Source of the DNA: Paracandidimonas soli
GTDB lineage: Bacteria > Pseudomonadota > Gammaproteobacteria > Burkholderiales > Burkholderiaceae_B
DNA: 64,000 nt
Assembly: GCF_004342005.1 (NCBI RefSeq)
Contig: NZ_SMBX01000001.1
Location: 62,001-126,000 of the forward strand
Reading direction: 5' to 3'
The notes under the pieces were generated by a model that worked only from the letters and a program-made list of their open reading frames with translations, ran no database searches and had not been told where the DNA came from. Of this stretch, positions 42,912 through 52,131 are shown one piece after another. Numbering within the stretch: the stretch's first letter is position 1; every line of letters starts with the position of its first letter. Position numbers and translations under genes: made by a program.

Positions 42912-42924
42912 CATCCGGCGGCAA

Positions 42925-44166
42925 TCAGCCCGCCGGCAGCGATTTTCCTACTTCGCGCGCCAGCAAGTCCGCTGTCGCCGCCGACAATGTCCAGCCCAGG
43001 TGTCCGTGTCCCGTGTTGTAGAACACCCCGGGCAGCCGGCCGCGGCCGACGCGCGGCATCATGTCGGGCATCATGGGGCGCAGGCCGGCCCAGGGCACGA
43101 CGCGCGAGGTGTCGACATCGAAGTGATGGCGCGTCCATCGCACCAGCGGCTCGATGCGGTCGGCCCTGATGTTGCGGTTCTCTCCGTTGTATTCCGCAGT
43201 GCCCGCGACGCGGAACCTGTGCTGGCCCAGCCGGCTGGTGACGATCTTGGCCTGTTCGTCCAGCAGGCTGACCCAGGGGGCGTTTCTCTTGCTGTCTTCG
43301 TCGTCCAGGTGAACGGTGATGGAATAGCCCTTGACCGGATAGACGTTGACCCTGTCGCCAAGCTGCGCGGCGATGGCGCGGCTGCCGACTCCCGCGCAGA
43401 CGACGACGCCATCGGCCTGCAGCAGTTCGGTGGCGCTGTTGTCCTTGTCGCCGGAGGTGTCGCTCCACTCGATGCGGGCGCCCGTGGCGTCGGCCGCCAC
43501 GCGGCGGATGGCGGCGTCCTGCAGGAACGTGACGCCGTGGCGTTTGCAGGCCTCGGCCAGCCCGCGTGTGAACTTGTGGATGTCGCCGGTGGAGTCCGAC
43601 GGCGTATAGAAGCCCGCGTGATAGCTGCCGCGCAGCGAGGGCTCGATGGTGCGGATCTCTTCGGGCGTGACGGCATGGCGTTCCAGCCCGCCTTCCACCA
43701 TCAGCCGGTTGGCCTTTCCCGCGGTCTCGAACGAGGCCCGGTCGTAGTAGACGTGCAGGATGCCGCGCTTTTCCAGGTCGAAGTCTATGCCTTCCTTCTT
43801 CGCCATGTCGAACAGATGCTGGCGGGCGGCGATGGCCAGGCGCGTGGTTTCGATGGTGTTGGCGCGGTAGTTGCGGATCTGGCCGACGAACTCGGCCAGC
43901 CAGCTGTATTTGTGCCAGCCGGGCTTGGGGTTGAGCAGCAGCGGCGCATCGCGCTGCGTCATCCATTTCAGGCCTTTGAGAATGGTGGCGGTGCTGTTCC
44001 AGACCTCGGCGTTGCTGGCCGACAATTGGCCGCCGTTGGCGAACGAGGTCTCCATGGCGGGATAGCGGTTGCGGTCGAGGACGGTGACGCGATAGCCCTG
44101 CGTTGCAAGGGCATAGGCTGTGGTGACGCCGGTAATGCCGGCGCCGATGACGGCGATATGGGTCAT
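42925..44166 (-). CDS. D-amino acid dehydrogenase / DadA-type FAD oxidoreductase, 413 aa
   Basis: Flavoenzyme that oxidises amino acids to oxo acids. Rossmann start HIAVIGAGITGVTTAYALA, then ETSFANGGQLSASNAEVW as in DadA small subunits, and C-terminal GHGHLGWTLSAATADLLA. ATG 44166 matches the family start; the frame extends upstream to 44505 through the riboswitch, which is not coding. Expression is probably set by a tandem glycine riboswitch upstream, so glycine itself (or a metabolite made with it) may be the substrate. Glycine oxidase and DadA belong to the same superfamily. Confidence 0.9.
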   Translation of the reverse strand: MTHIAVIGAGITGVTTAYALATQGYRVTVLDRNRYPAMETSFANGGQLSASNAEVWNSTATILKGLKWMTQRDAPLLLNPKPGWHKYSWLAEFVGQIRNYRANTIETTRLAIAARQHLFDMAKKEGIDFDLEKRGILHVYYDRASFETAGKANRLMVEGGLERHAVTPEEIRTIEPSLRGSYHAGFYTPSDSTGDIHKFTRGLAEACKRHGVTFLQDAAIRRVAADATGARIEWSDTSGDKDNSATELLQADGVVVCAGVGSRAIAAQLGDRVNVYPVKGYSITVHLDDEDSKRNAPWVSLLDEQAKIVTSRLGQHRFRVAGTAEYNGENRNIRADRIEPLVRWTRHHFDVDTSRVVPWAGLRPMMPDMMPRVGRGRLPGVFYNTGHGHLGWTLSAATADLLAREVGKSLPAG

Positions 44167-44218
44167 GATGGTTCCGTAAATCAAGGGTTGCGGCCGAACG
44201 CTTCGGCGTGCGCCCCAT

Positions 44219-44399
44219 CTGTCACGGATACCTGAGAGTTTTGACGCGCTTCCCGTAGGCGTCATTCCCCTTCGGTGAGCCTTTGTTGCCAAAGGCTGCT
44301 CTCCAGATTGGTGTTGGCTGTCGCAGTCCTTTTGCCTGAGAGTTTCCGGGGCGGTTGCTCCATCGGCGCCACGCCTGGCGTGGTCTCTCCTGCGACATC
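44219..44399 (-). promoter_or_regulatory. Tandem glycine riboswitch
   Basis: Read on the minus strand. Aptamer 1 (about 44318-44399): P1 arms TGTCGCAG/CTGCGACA, GGAGAGACC, GGAGCAACCGCC and CTCTCAGGCAAAAGGAC. Aptamer 2 (about 44219-44308): GGAGAGCAG, CACCGAAGGGG and AACTCTCAGGTATCCGTGACAG. These are the conserved cores of the glycine-binding class, with a short linker. It ends 53 bases before the dehydrogenase start. Direction of the switch (on or off) cannot be read with certainty. Confidence 0.92.
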
Positions 44400-44540
44400 C
44401 TGGGGGCGGCGCAGGCCGCCCTTGTTCGGGAAGTGCGGGCATTATGGTGCCTGTCCCGCATTTTGGCAATGGGTGAAAAACGGGGCGTTGCCTTTCCCCA
44501 TCCACGAAGAAGCGGCAACGCCCCGGGGCAACTGCTGCGC

Positions 44541-44571
44541 AAGCGCGGTCCAGGATGTCCGGACCGCGCTT
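44541..44571 (-). terminator. Hairpin after the tcu-operon receptor gene
   Basis: AAGCGCGGTCC/GGACCGCGCTT, 11-base arms with a 9-base loop, 13 bases past the stop at 44584. A second, wider stem GGGGCGTTGCC/GGCAACGCCCC spans about 44482-44524. No strong T-run. Confidence 0.5.
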
Positions 44572-44583
44572 GAGATTAGGGGC

Positions 44584-45564
44584 TTACTTGTCGGCCAGGT
44601 TGCGTTCGCGGATGATTTCCGCCCACTGCTTCGATTCTTTTTGCATGAACTCCGTCAGCCCGGCGCGAGTCGTCGGCTGGGGCGCCAGGCCGTGCTCGTT
44701 GAGCGCTTTCTTGATTTCCTCGTCGTTGAGCACCTTGACGATTTCTTCGTTCCAGCGGTCCAGGATCGGCTCGGGTGTCGCGCCCGGCGCCACGAAGGCG
44801 TACCAGTTCAAGGCTTCGAAGCCGGGGTAGCCGGACTCGGCCACCGTCGGGATGTCGGCCGGCAGGAAGGACGGGCGTTCCAGGCCCGTGGTTGCCAGCG
44901 GAATCAGGTTGCCGGCCAGAATGTGCTGCATGGCGGTGGGGGGCGCGGAGAAGTAGGAGGCGACGCGCCCGCCAAGCAGGTCCTGCATCGCCTGGCCACC
45001 GCCCTTGTAGGGGACGTGGACCATGTCGATGCCCGCGCGCTGGTTCAGCAACTCGCCGGCCAGGTGGGAGGCGGAACCGGTGCCGGTCGAGGCAAAGTCG
45101 ACACTGCCGGGTTTCTTGCGCGACAGATCCACGAACTCGGCAAGCGTCTTTACACCGACGCCTTTATGGACGACCAGGATGTTGGGGAAATGCACGCCTC
45201 CCGAAACCGCTGCCAGATCCTTGAAGGGATCGTAGTTCAGCTTCATCATGTGCGGGGCGATGGTCAGGGGACCGACGGAGCCGAACAGCAGGACCGAGCC
45301 GTCGCTGTCGGCGTTGGCAACCCATTGGTGGGCGATGTTGCCGCCTGCGCCGGGCTTGTTCTGGACGACGATGGTCTTGCCGATGTTTTCGCTCAGCTTG
45401 GTGGCGATCATGCGGGCTGCGGCATCGGCTGCGCCGCCGGGGACGAATCCGACGATCAGACTGATGGGTTTTTCCGGCGGGAATGTCTGGGCCTGGGCCG
45501 GGGCGGATGTCAGGAGAGCGCAGGCCGACAAGGCGGCTGCACAGGAAAAGAGACGGAAGTTCAT
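44584..45564 (-). CDS. Bug/TctC-family periplasmic receptor, 326 aa
   Basis: Signal peptide (about 1-25, CALLTSAPAQA), mature start FPPEKPISLIVGFVPGGAAD, later VHVPYKGGGQAMQDLLGGRV. Follows tcuB on the same strand by 86 bases, so it probably binds tricarballylate, citrate or a related acid for the tcu enzymes. A dedicated permease (TcuC) was not found. Confidence 0.93.
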   Translation of the reverse strand: MNFRLFSCAAALSACALLTSAPAQAQTFPPEKPISLIVGFVPGGAADAAARMIATKLSENIGKTIVVQNKPGAGGNIAHQWVANADSDGSVLLFGSVGPLTIAPHMMKLNYDPFKDLAAVSGGVHFPNILVVHKGVGVKTLAEFVDLSRKKPGSVDFASTGTGSASHLAGELLNQRAGIDMVHVPYKGGGQAMQDLLGGRVASYFSAPPTAMQHILAGNLIPLATTGLERPSFLPADIPTVAESGYPGFEALNWYAFVAPGATPEPILDRWNEEIVKVLNDEEIKKALNEHGLAPQPTTRAGLTEFMQKESKQWAEIIRERNLADK

Positions 45565-45650
45565 GATGCTCCTCGTGAGAACGTTACGTTATAGCCATAG
45601 GTATTGTTGTGTGGCTGTGAAGGTTTGATGGATGTCTGGATTTCGTCGAT

Positions 45651-46832
45651 TCAATCGGCTGCGGGGCTGACGGGATTGGGCTGGCGTTTTTCGACGGCAT
45701 GGCGCAGCAGCGCCGCAGTGCGGAAGATGCCGTGGGCGAACTTGCCGTAGGGCAAGGTGGCGAACAGCGCCATGACCGCGCCCAGGTGCAGGCAGAGCAG
45801 CAGCGCCAGCGCCGGCGTGCTGCGACCCAGCCAGAGCGCCAGCCCGCTGACGCTGATCAGGAACAGCAGGGCGATGAAGCCCAGGTCCATGGGTTTCTGA
45901 TCTTGGTCTCCGTGGGCGGGATGGCGGGTCCGGTTCAGGTGCCACAGGCCCGCCGTGCCGATGGTCAGGCTGACGCCGCCGAGCACGCCCAGCACCTTGG
46001 GCAGGCTGGGGAGGTCGTACGGCGCGACCCAGCCGAATACGTAGTGATAGATCGTGGCGAGGCTGGTGGCGGCGAAGCACAGCAGGAAACCATAGAACGT
46101 CAGGTGGTGGAACCTGCGTCGCGACAGGGTATAGGCGTCGTCTTCGTTGTTGCAGCCCTTGCCGTGGCCGCCATCCAGGTATTTCAGCGTCAGGACCGAG
46201 CTCGTGGCTTCGGTCGCCGCCGGCGCGTTGACGGATACGCCGCTGGTGGCGGGAGTGATCTCCCGCCAGAACTTCCGCACGCCCAGGCCCAGCGCCAGGA
46301 TGGCGAACAGGAACACGGGAGCGAACATGCCCACCAGCAGATTGTGCGGAAACAGGTTGTAGAAGTCCCCGGCCAGGTCCGTGCGCCACAGATTGCCCTT
46401 CAGGGCGACGGCCAGGATCAGGAACAGGGCCAGCGCCGCGGCCAGCGCGATGGACAATGTCAGGCCGTTGCGCGAGTACAGCTTGCCGAGCGCGGGGGGC
46501 CAGGCATATTGCGTGTATGTTTGCGCGCGGACCTTCGCCATGGCCTGCGGGACGTTCACCGCGAACTCGTGCGGGGGCGCGTACTGACAGGAATGCAGAC
46601 AAGCGCCGCAGTTGTGGCACAGGTTGGCCATGTAGTGGATGTCGGCCGGCTCGAACATCAGCCGGCGTGTCATGGCGGGGAAGACGGCGCAGAAGCCTTC
46701 GCAGTAGCGGCAGCCGTTGCAGATCGTCATGACGCGGTCGACTTCCTGCTCCTGCGGCGTATACCTGACAGCGGGGCTGTGGAAGGCTTCGGGGTTGCTG
46801 GCGTCTTGCACCAGGGCTTCAAGTGATTTCAT
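45651..46832 (-). CDS. tcuB: Tricarballylate/citrate utilisation protein TcuB, 393 aa
   Basis: Membrane electron carrier that reoxidises the FAD of TcuA. Two iron-sulphur cluster motifs lie near the N-terminus: [11 protein letters not shown] (about 39-49) and [11 protein letters not shown] (about 73-83). About six membrane helices follow, for example [19 protein letters not shown] and [20 protein letters not shown]. Overlap-free, 33 bases after tcuA. Expected to pass electrons to the quinone pool. Confidence 0.93.
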   Translation of the reverse strand: MKSLEALVQDASNPEAFHSPAVRYTPQEQEVDRVMTICNGCRYCEGFCAVFPAMTRRLMFEPADIHYMANLCHNCGACLHSCQYAPPHEFAVNVPQAMAKVRAQTYTQYAWPPALGKLYSRNGLTLSIALAAALALFLILAVALKGNLWRTDLAGDFYNLFPHNLLVGMFAPVFLFAILALGLGVRKFWREITPATSGVSVNAPAATEATSSVLTLKYLDGGHGKGCNNEDDAYTLSRRRFHHLTFYGFLLCFAATSLATIYHYVFGWVAPYDLPSLPKVLGVLGGVSLTIGTAGLWHLNRTRHPAHGDQDQKPMDLGFIALLFLISVSGLALWLGRSTPALALLLCLHLGAVMALFATLPYGKFAHGIFRTAALLRHAVEKRQPNPVSPAAD

Positions 46833-46865
46833 TGGCTTCTCGGGATCGGTGGCGCGATGGCGTGT

Positions 46866-48263
46866 TCAGTGTGCGGCGGCAGTGGCGACGGACTTGGCAG
46901 CCTGGGTGCCGGCGATGAGGCCGAATGTGGTGCCGATCGACATGCCTACCCCGGCGGTATAGCCCTGGCCGAGCACGTTGCCCGCCATCATTTCGCCGGC
47001 GACGAACAGGTTGCGGCTGGGCTGGCCGTTGAAGCGCACGGCGGCGGTATCGTCGGTGTGCAGGCCGAGATAGGTGAACGTAATGCCGGGCTTCAGGGCG
47101 TAGCCATAGAACGGCGGCTTGTCGATGGGCAGCGCCCAGTGCGTCTTGGCGGGCTCGATGCCTTCTGTATGGCAGTCGTCCAGTGTCGTGTGGTCGAAGG
47201 TACCGACCCGACAGGACTGGTTGTAGTCGTTCAGCGTTTTCAGGAATGTGTCTTTGTCCAGGCCGAGCTTGCCGGCCAGCTCTTCCAGGGTATTGGCCGT
47301 CTGCCCGGGGAATACCGGCGGCATGAAGCGACCAATGGCCTTGCTGTCGGTGATCGAGTATGCAATCTGGCCCGGCTGTTTCGCCACCAGGCGGCCCCAG
47401 ATGGCGTAGCGCTTGGGCCAGAAGTCCTCGCCTTCATCGTAGAAGCGTTCGGCGTCGCGGTTGACGACGACGCCCAGCGAAACGCAGTCGATGCGCGTGC
47501 AGATGCCGCCGTCGTACAGCGGCGCGCGCGCATCGATGGCTACCATGTGGGCCTGCGTCGGGTCGCCGATCTGATCGGCCTTGTGGTCTTCGATCATGTG
47601 GCGCAGCAGCACGCCCTGGTTGAAGCGGGTGCCGCGGATCAGGAAGTTGTCCGACGGCCATTCGCCCCGTTCGTTCTGCCCCCAGGCTTCGCGCAGCCAG
47701 TCGCGGTTCGATTCGAAGCCGCCGGCGGCCAGCACGCAGGCGCGCGCCGTGATGCGCTCGTCGCCGATCCAGGCCGCGACGAATTCGCCGTTTTCGATTT
47801 CCAGGCGGTCGACGGGGGCGTTGTAGCGGATCTCCACGCCCAGCGCTTCCGCGCTGCGGTAGTAGGCATTGACCAGCGCCTTGCCGCCGCCCATGAAAAA
47901 GGCGTTGGTCCGGGCCACGTGCAGGGCGCCGGACAGCGGCGGCTGGAAGTTGACGCCGTGCTTGCGCATCCAGCCCCTACAGGTGGATGTGGTGCGTATG
48001 ACCAAGCGCGCCAGGTGTTCGTTTGTCTTTCCTGCAGTGACTTTCAGCAGGTCCTGCCAGAACTCTTCTTCCGGGTAGGCGTCGACGAGCACATCCTGTG
48101 GCGCGTCATGCATGCAGCGCAGGTTGCGGGTGTGCTGGGAGTTGCCGCCGCGCCATTCGCGCGGCGAGGCTTCCAGCAGCAGGACGCTGGCCCCGCCTTC
48201 GCGAGCGGTCAGCGCAGCGCAGAGCGCGGCATTGCCGCCTCCGATGACAAGTACGTCGTGCAT
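46866..48263 (-). CDS. tcuA: FAD-dependent tricarballylate dehydrogenase TcuA, 465 aa
   Basis: Oxidises tricarballylate to cis-aconitate with FAD. Rossmann start VLVIGGGNAALCAALTAREG and fumarate-reductase-type later motifs: ACVLAAGGFESNRDWL, and near the end FTYLGLHTDDTAAVRFNG with FVAGEMMAGNVLGQGYTAGV. A related flavoprotein substrate is possible, but the next-door tcuB makes the assignment strong. Confidence 0.92.
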   Translation of the reverse strand: MHDVLVIGGGNAALCAALTAREGGASVLLLEASPREWRGGNSQHTRNLRCMHDAPQDVLVDAYPEEEFWQDLLKVTAGKTNEHLARLVIRTTSTCRGWMRKHGVNFQPPLSGALHVARTNAFFMGGGKALVNAYYRSAEALGVEIRYNAPVDRLEIENGEFVAAWIGDERITARACVLAAGGFESNRDWLREAWGQNERGEWPSDNFLIRGTRFNQGVLLRHMIEDHKADQIGDPTQAHMVAIDARAPLYDGGICTRIDCVSLGVVVNRDAERFYDEGEDFWPKRYAIWGRLVAKQPGQIAYSITDSKAIGRFMPPVFPGQTANTLEELAGKLGLDKDTFLKTLNDYNQSCRVGTFDHTTLDDCHTEGIEPAKTHWALPIDKPPFYGYALKPGITFTYLGLHTDDTAAVRFNGQPSRNLFVAGEMMAGNVLGQGYTAGVGMSIGTTFGLIAGTQAAKSVATAAAH

Positions 48264-48448
48264 GTGTTTGGTTTCCCTACGTGCGGTTCACGGGCAATGG
48301 GTGCGCCGCGAGCGGTTCAGCCTGCAACTTTAGGCGAGTGCGCCGTCGCCCGCCAGCAGGCAATGCGCCAGAGGTGTTCATAAAAAATGAAGACTTTATC
48401 TAAAGCCTTGCATTTCCCGGAAAGCCGAGCGGCGCGGCGGCTACTGGA

Positions 48449-49381
48449 TTATTGGGGCTGCAGCAATGCCGCGCCCGGCCATTGCGACTGCCGTACCAGC
48501 TCACGCATGACGTCCGTCAGCACGATGCGCGCGGCAAGGCCGGCGGGGGCCAATTCGTCGTCCGGCAGGCTGGCGATGAGGTTGCGGCGCTTCAGCGTGT
48601 CGTGGGCCAGCGGCAGGCGCAGCAACTGGTGGTCATGGCTGCGCACGGCTGCGGCGCCCGGCTGCACGGTGGCGGCGCGGCCCGCCCGCACGACATCCAT
48701 CAGCAGCGCCAGGCCGTCGATTTGCGCAACGATGCTGGGCTCCCGGCCCTGCCGGAAAAATGCGGCATTGACCAGCGCGCGCAGACCGTGCGGCGCGCTG
48801 GGCATGACCAGGGGCAGGTCGATGATGTCTTCCAGCTGCAGGGGCGTGTGCTGGGGAAGAAGGTGCTGGAGATCCGGGTGGATGATGACGAACAGGTGTT
48901 CGTCCAGGATGGGCCGTGCGCTCCAGGGTTGCTGCCCGCCGGTATGGAACACCACCGCCAGGTCGATCTGGCGGCGGCTCAGCATCTGCTCCAGGTTTCC
49001 CGACAGGCTTTCGACCAGGTGTACGCGGACATCAGGGTAGCGCTCCTGCATGGCGCTCAGGAATGGCACGGCCAGGACGGAGCCTGTGGTGGGGGCCAGG
49101 CCGACGCTGACGTGGCCCGACAGCCTGGCGGCCTGCGCCGCCAGCGTGGCGTTCTCGGCATGGCGCAGGGCGAGCTGCGCTTCCTGGCGGAAGGCCTGGC
49201 CCGCCGCGGTGGGGATGACGCCCGTGGATGTGCGCTGCAGCAGCCGCACGGACAGTTCGCCCTCCAGCCGGCTGATCTGCTGGCTGAGCGCGGAAGTGAC
49301 GATGCCCAGCTCCTGGGCGGCCTTGCCCATGCTGCCGAGCTCGACAACACGCAGGAAATAACGCAGCTGGCGGAGCTCCAT
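48449..49381 (-). CDS. LysR-family regulator, probable TcuR, 310 aa
   Basis: N-terminal winged helix (LRQLRYFLRVVELGSMGKAA, SALSQQISRLEGELSVRLLQ) and an effector-binding C-terminal domain. ATG 49381 matches the family start; an upstream open frame to 50026 crosses two other genes. It precedes tcuA in the same direction, 185 bases away, matching the tcuR-tcuA-tcuB arrangement known from Salmonella. Role by position. Confidence 0.85.
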   Translation of the reverse strand: MELRQLRYFLRVVELGSMGKAAQELGIVTSALSQQISRLEGELSVRLLQRTSTGVIPTAAGQAFRQEAQLALRHAENATLAAQAARLSGHVSVGLAPTTGSVLAVPFLSAMQERYPDVRVHLVESLSGNLEQMLSRRQIDLAVVFHTGGQQPWSARPILDEHLFVIIHPDLQHLLPQHTPLQLEDIIDLPLVMPSAPHGLRALVNAAFFRQGREPSIVAQIDGLALLMDVVRAGRAATVQPGAAAVRSHDHQLLRLPLAHDTLKRRNLIASLPDDELAPAGLAARIVLTDVMRELVRQSQWPGAALLQPQ

Positions 49382-49450
49382 GACGGCGGTTCGCAAAGAG
49401 AGAAATCGGAATACCGATAATAGACGATTCCGGCTGGCGCTTTGGCGCGT

Positions 49451-49477
49451 GGTCACAAACCCGGAGGCTGGATCGTC
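49451..49477 (+). promoter_or_regulatory. Candidate ECF41-type promoter
   Basis: GGTCACA (49451-49457), 16-base spacer, CGTC (49474-49477). The known ECF41 promoter is TGTCACA with CGTC at about this spacing; one mismatch. It lies 39 bases before the decarboxylase start, so the pair that follows is probably autoregulated. Confidence 0.6.
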
Positions 49478-49516
49478 ATTAGGGGAAACATGCCCTGTTT
49501 TTTCATGGAGACCGAC

Positions 49517-49954
49517 ATGCCGCACGATACCGCCCCCGTCAACTTCGCCACCCGCACCCCCGCCATCTACCAGGCGCTGCGCAACGCCCAGGACACCATC
49601 CTGGCGGCCGGACTGGACCGCCGCCTGCATCACCTCGTGGTCCTGCGCGCCTCGCAGATGAACGGCTGCGCGTTCTGCGTCAAAATGCATACGAAGGAAG
49701 CCCGCCAGGATCACGAAACCGACGAGCGGCTGGACCGGCTGATCGTGTGGCGGCACGTTGACGATTTCAGCGATGCGGAAAAAGCTGCGTTCGCCTGGAC
49801 GGAGGCCCTGACCACGCTGAAGGAAGACACCGAATACGGCCCGCTGCGCGCCCGGTTGCGGAAGCACTACACTGAGGAGGAAATCGCCGCCTTGACCGCG
49901 ACCGTGGCCATGATCAACGTATGGAACCGACTGCAGGTATCCCAGCACGAATGA
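49517..49954 (+). CDS. Carboxymuconolactone decarboxylase family (AhpD-like) protein, 145 aa
   Basis: AhpD-like fold with the redox motif C51-AF-C54 and H58 (NGCAFCVKMHTKEA). Such proteins act as small alkyl-hydroperoxide-type reductases or decarboxylases. ATG 49517 has GGAG upstream; earlier ATGs are in-frame without one. The stop overlaps the next start (ATGA), so co-translated with the ECF41 sigma factor, the known partner arrangement. Confidence 0.9.
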   Translation: MPHDTAPVNFATRTPAIYQALRNAQDTILAAGLDRRLHHLVVLRASQMNGCAFCVKMHTKEARQDHETDERLDRLIVWRHVDDFSDAEKAAFAWTEALTTLKEDTEYGPLRARLRKHYTEEEIAALTATVAMINVWNRLQVSQHE

Positions 49955-50832
49955 ACGACAGCACGCTTTCCGCCGCTGACGCCGCCCTCTTCGAGTCGCG
50001 GCGCCGACCCCTGTTCTGGCTGGCATACCGCATGCTCGGGACGCATGCCGACGCCGAGGACGCGGTGCAGGAGACTTTCGTCAAATGGCTGCGCGCCGAT
50101 CGCTCCGCCATTGCCGCCCCGGCCGCATGGCTGACCGGCGTCTGCACCAACCTGTGCATCGACATGCTGCGCGCAGCGTACCGGAGCCGGGTCGATTACG
50201 TGGGCGCCTGGCTGCCCGAGCCCATCCATACACCCGCCGAGGGCACGCCGGAAACGGAGGCGGAACTGGCCTCGTCACTGAGCACTGCCTTCCTGCTGCT
50301 GCTCGAACGCCTGACGCCCAGGGAACGCGCCGCGTACCTTCTGCGCGAGATTTTCGACACGCCTTATCCGGACATTGCGGAGACGCTGGGCATGAGCGAA
50401 AGCGCCTGCCGCAAGCTGGTTTCGCGAGCCGGCAGCGCCGTCGGCAGGGACGAATCCCGCCATGTCCTGCCCATCGAGCGCCAGGAAATGCTGCTGTCCG
50501 CTTTCCAGTCCGCCATCCAGAACGCGGATGCCTCGGTATTGGCGGCCCTGCTGGCGGACGATGTCAGGCTGTCCGCCGACGGCGGCGGGCGGGCGACCGC
50601 GGTGCGCCGCGAGCTGGCCGGCAAGCAGGAAGTGCTGCGCTTCATCGAGCAGGGCCTGTTCCGGTTCTGGCGCGATTGCGAATGGACCCGCGCGCGGATC
50701 AACGGCGGCAGCGGCGCCATCCTGCGCGAGGTCGACCGCACCACTGCGTCGGTGTCATTCGCCTTCGACGAAAACGGCATGCTCGCGCATATCTACATTA
50801 TGCGCAATCCGGAGAAACTGGCCCGGCTGTAG
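49951..50832 (+). CDS. ECF41-family sigma factor with SnoaL-like C-terminus, 293 aa
   Basis: Extracytoplasmic-function sigma factor. Region 2 (FWLAYRMLGTHADAEDAVQE) and region 4 (LTPRERAAYLLREIFDTPYP) are followed by a SnoaL-like domain. Two ECF41 marks are present: WLPEP (87-91) in the linker and DGGGR (210-214) in the C-terminus, which controls activity in place of an anti-sigma factor. Start ATG 49951 overlaps the upstream stop; ATG 49921 is possible but lies inside it. Confidence 0.9.
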   Translation: MNDSTLSAADAALFESRRRPLFWLAYRMLGTHADAEDAVQETFVKWLRADRSAIAAPAAWLTGVCTNLCIDMLRAAYRSRVDYVGAWLPEPIHTPAEGTPETEAELASSLSTAFLLLLERLTPRERAAYLLREIFDTPYPDIAETLGMSESACRKLVSRAGSAVGRDESRHVLPIERQEMLLSAFQSAIQNADASVLAALLADDVRLSADGGGRATAVRRELAGKQEVLRFIEQGLFRFWRDCEWTRARINGGSGAILREVDRTTASVSFAFDENGMLAHIYIMRNPEKLARL

Positions 50833-50928
50833 CGGGGCGCGCAGGGCCGGCAAAGGGAAGGGCGGCTGATGGGTGATTCCGGCCGATGCCAAGGCTTACA
50901 ATGCCCGGGGAGGCGCAAAGGCACCGGA

Positions 50929-52092
50929 ATGGATTCTTCACTGCAGCAGGCGGAGCGCTGGGTCGCGCATTTGGACATGGATGCCTTCTATGCATCCGTG
51001 GAGCTGTTGCGCTATCCCGAACTGCGCGGCCTGCCGGTGGTGGTCGGGGGCGGCAGCGCGGTCGCTCCTATCGTCCGGCCCGACGGCACGCGCGAGTTCC
51101 GCCGCCTGCGGGGCTATGCCGGCAGGGGCGTGGCAACCACATCCACCTACGAGGCGCGCGCGTTGGGCGTTTTTTCCGCCATGGGGCTGATGAAGGCGGC
51201 GCAGCTGGCGCCGGACGCCCTGCTGTTGCCCGCCGATTTCACCCAGTACCGCAAGTATTCCCGGCTGTTCAAGGAGGCCGTGACGGCGATCGCCCCGCGC
51301 ATGGAAGACCGGGGCATCGACGAGATCTACATCGATCTGTCGGAATTCGGACCGCAGGCGCCCGAGGTGGCGCGCAGGATCAAGGCAGCCGTCCAAGAAG
51401 CGACGGGCCTGACCTGCTCCATCGGGCTTGCGCCCAACAAACTGCTGGCGAAGATCGGTTCCGATCTGGACAAGCCGAGCGGCTTCACCCTGCTGGACTA
51501 CGACAGCGTGCCGGAACGCATCTGGCCGCTGCCGGTGCGCAAGATCAACGGCATCGGCCCCAAGTCGGAGCAGCGCCTGAAAAACCTGGGGATACTGACG
51601 GTGGGCGAACTGGCCAAGGCCCCGCCCGATCTGCTGCAAGAGCATTTCAGCCTGAGCTATGCCCGCTGGCTGCTGGCGGTTGCGCATGGCCGCGACGACA
51701 GAGTCGTGCAGACCGAGTCCGAGCGCAAGTCCTTCAGCCGGGAAACCACCTTCGATCGCGATCTGCATGCCGTGCGGGACCGCCAGGAGCTTTCCGGGAT
51801 ATTCACGGCATTGTGCGAACAGGTCGCCGACGACTTGCAGCGCAGGTCTTACGTCGGCCGCACGATCGGCATCAAGCTGCGGTTTGCGGATTTCCGCACG
51901 GTCACGCGCGACATGACCTTGCCGGAACCCACCTGCGATGCCGGACGCATACGCCATGCGGCGGGGCTGTGCCTGAAGCGGGTGCCGCTGGAGCGGCGCA
52001 TCCGCCTGCTGGGCGTGCGTGTCGGCTCGATCAGCCATGGGGAAGCTGAGGGCGGGCAGGATGCCGGATCGCGGCAGTTGACCCTGTATTGA
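50929..52092 (+). CDS. dinB: DNA polymerase IV, 387 aa
   Basis: Y-family translesion polymerase. Catalytic motifs HLDMDAFYASVE and RGIDEIYIDLSE (metal-binding acids), PNKLLAKIGSDLDKPSG, and the little-finger domain. The C-terminus QLTLY is a beta-clamp-binding motif. ATG 50929 chosen. No LexA box was recognised just upstream. The region before it is a short 96-base gap after the sigma gene. Confidence 0.94.
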   Translation: MDSSLQQAERWVAHLDMDAFYASVELLRYPELRGLPVVVGGGSAVAPIVRPDGTREFRRLRGYAGRGVATTSTYEARALGVFSAMGLMKAAQLAPDALLLPADFTQYRKYSRLFKEAVTAIAPRMEDRGIDEIYIDLSEFGPQAPEVARRIKAAVQEATGLTCSIGLAPNKLLAKIGSDLDKPSGFTLLDYDSVPERIWPLPVRKINGIGPKSEQRLKNLGILTVGELAKAPPDLLQEHFSLSYARWLLAVAHGRDDRVVQTESERKSFSRETTFDRDLHAVRDRQELSGIFTALCEQVADDLQRRSYVGRTIGIKLRFADFRTVTRDMTLPEPTCDAGRIRHAAGLCLKRVPLERRIRLLGVRVGSISHGEAEGGQDAGSRQLTLY

Positions 52093-52131
52093 GCGGTGCC
52101 GCGCCGCGCGGGCGCGACCAGTTCCTGGCGC

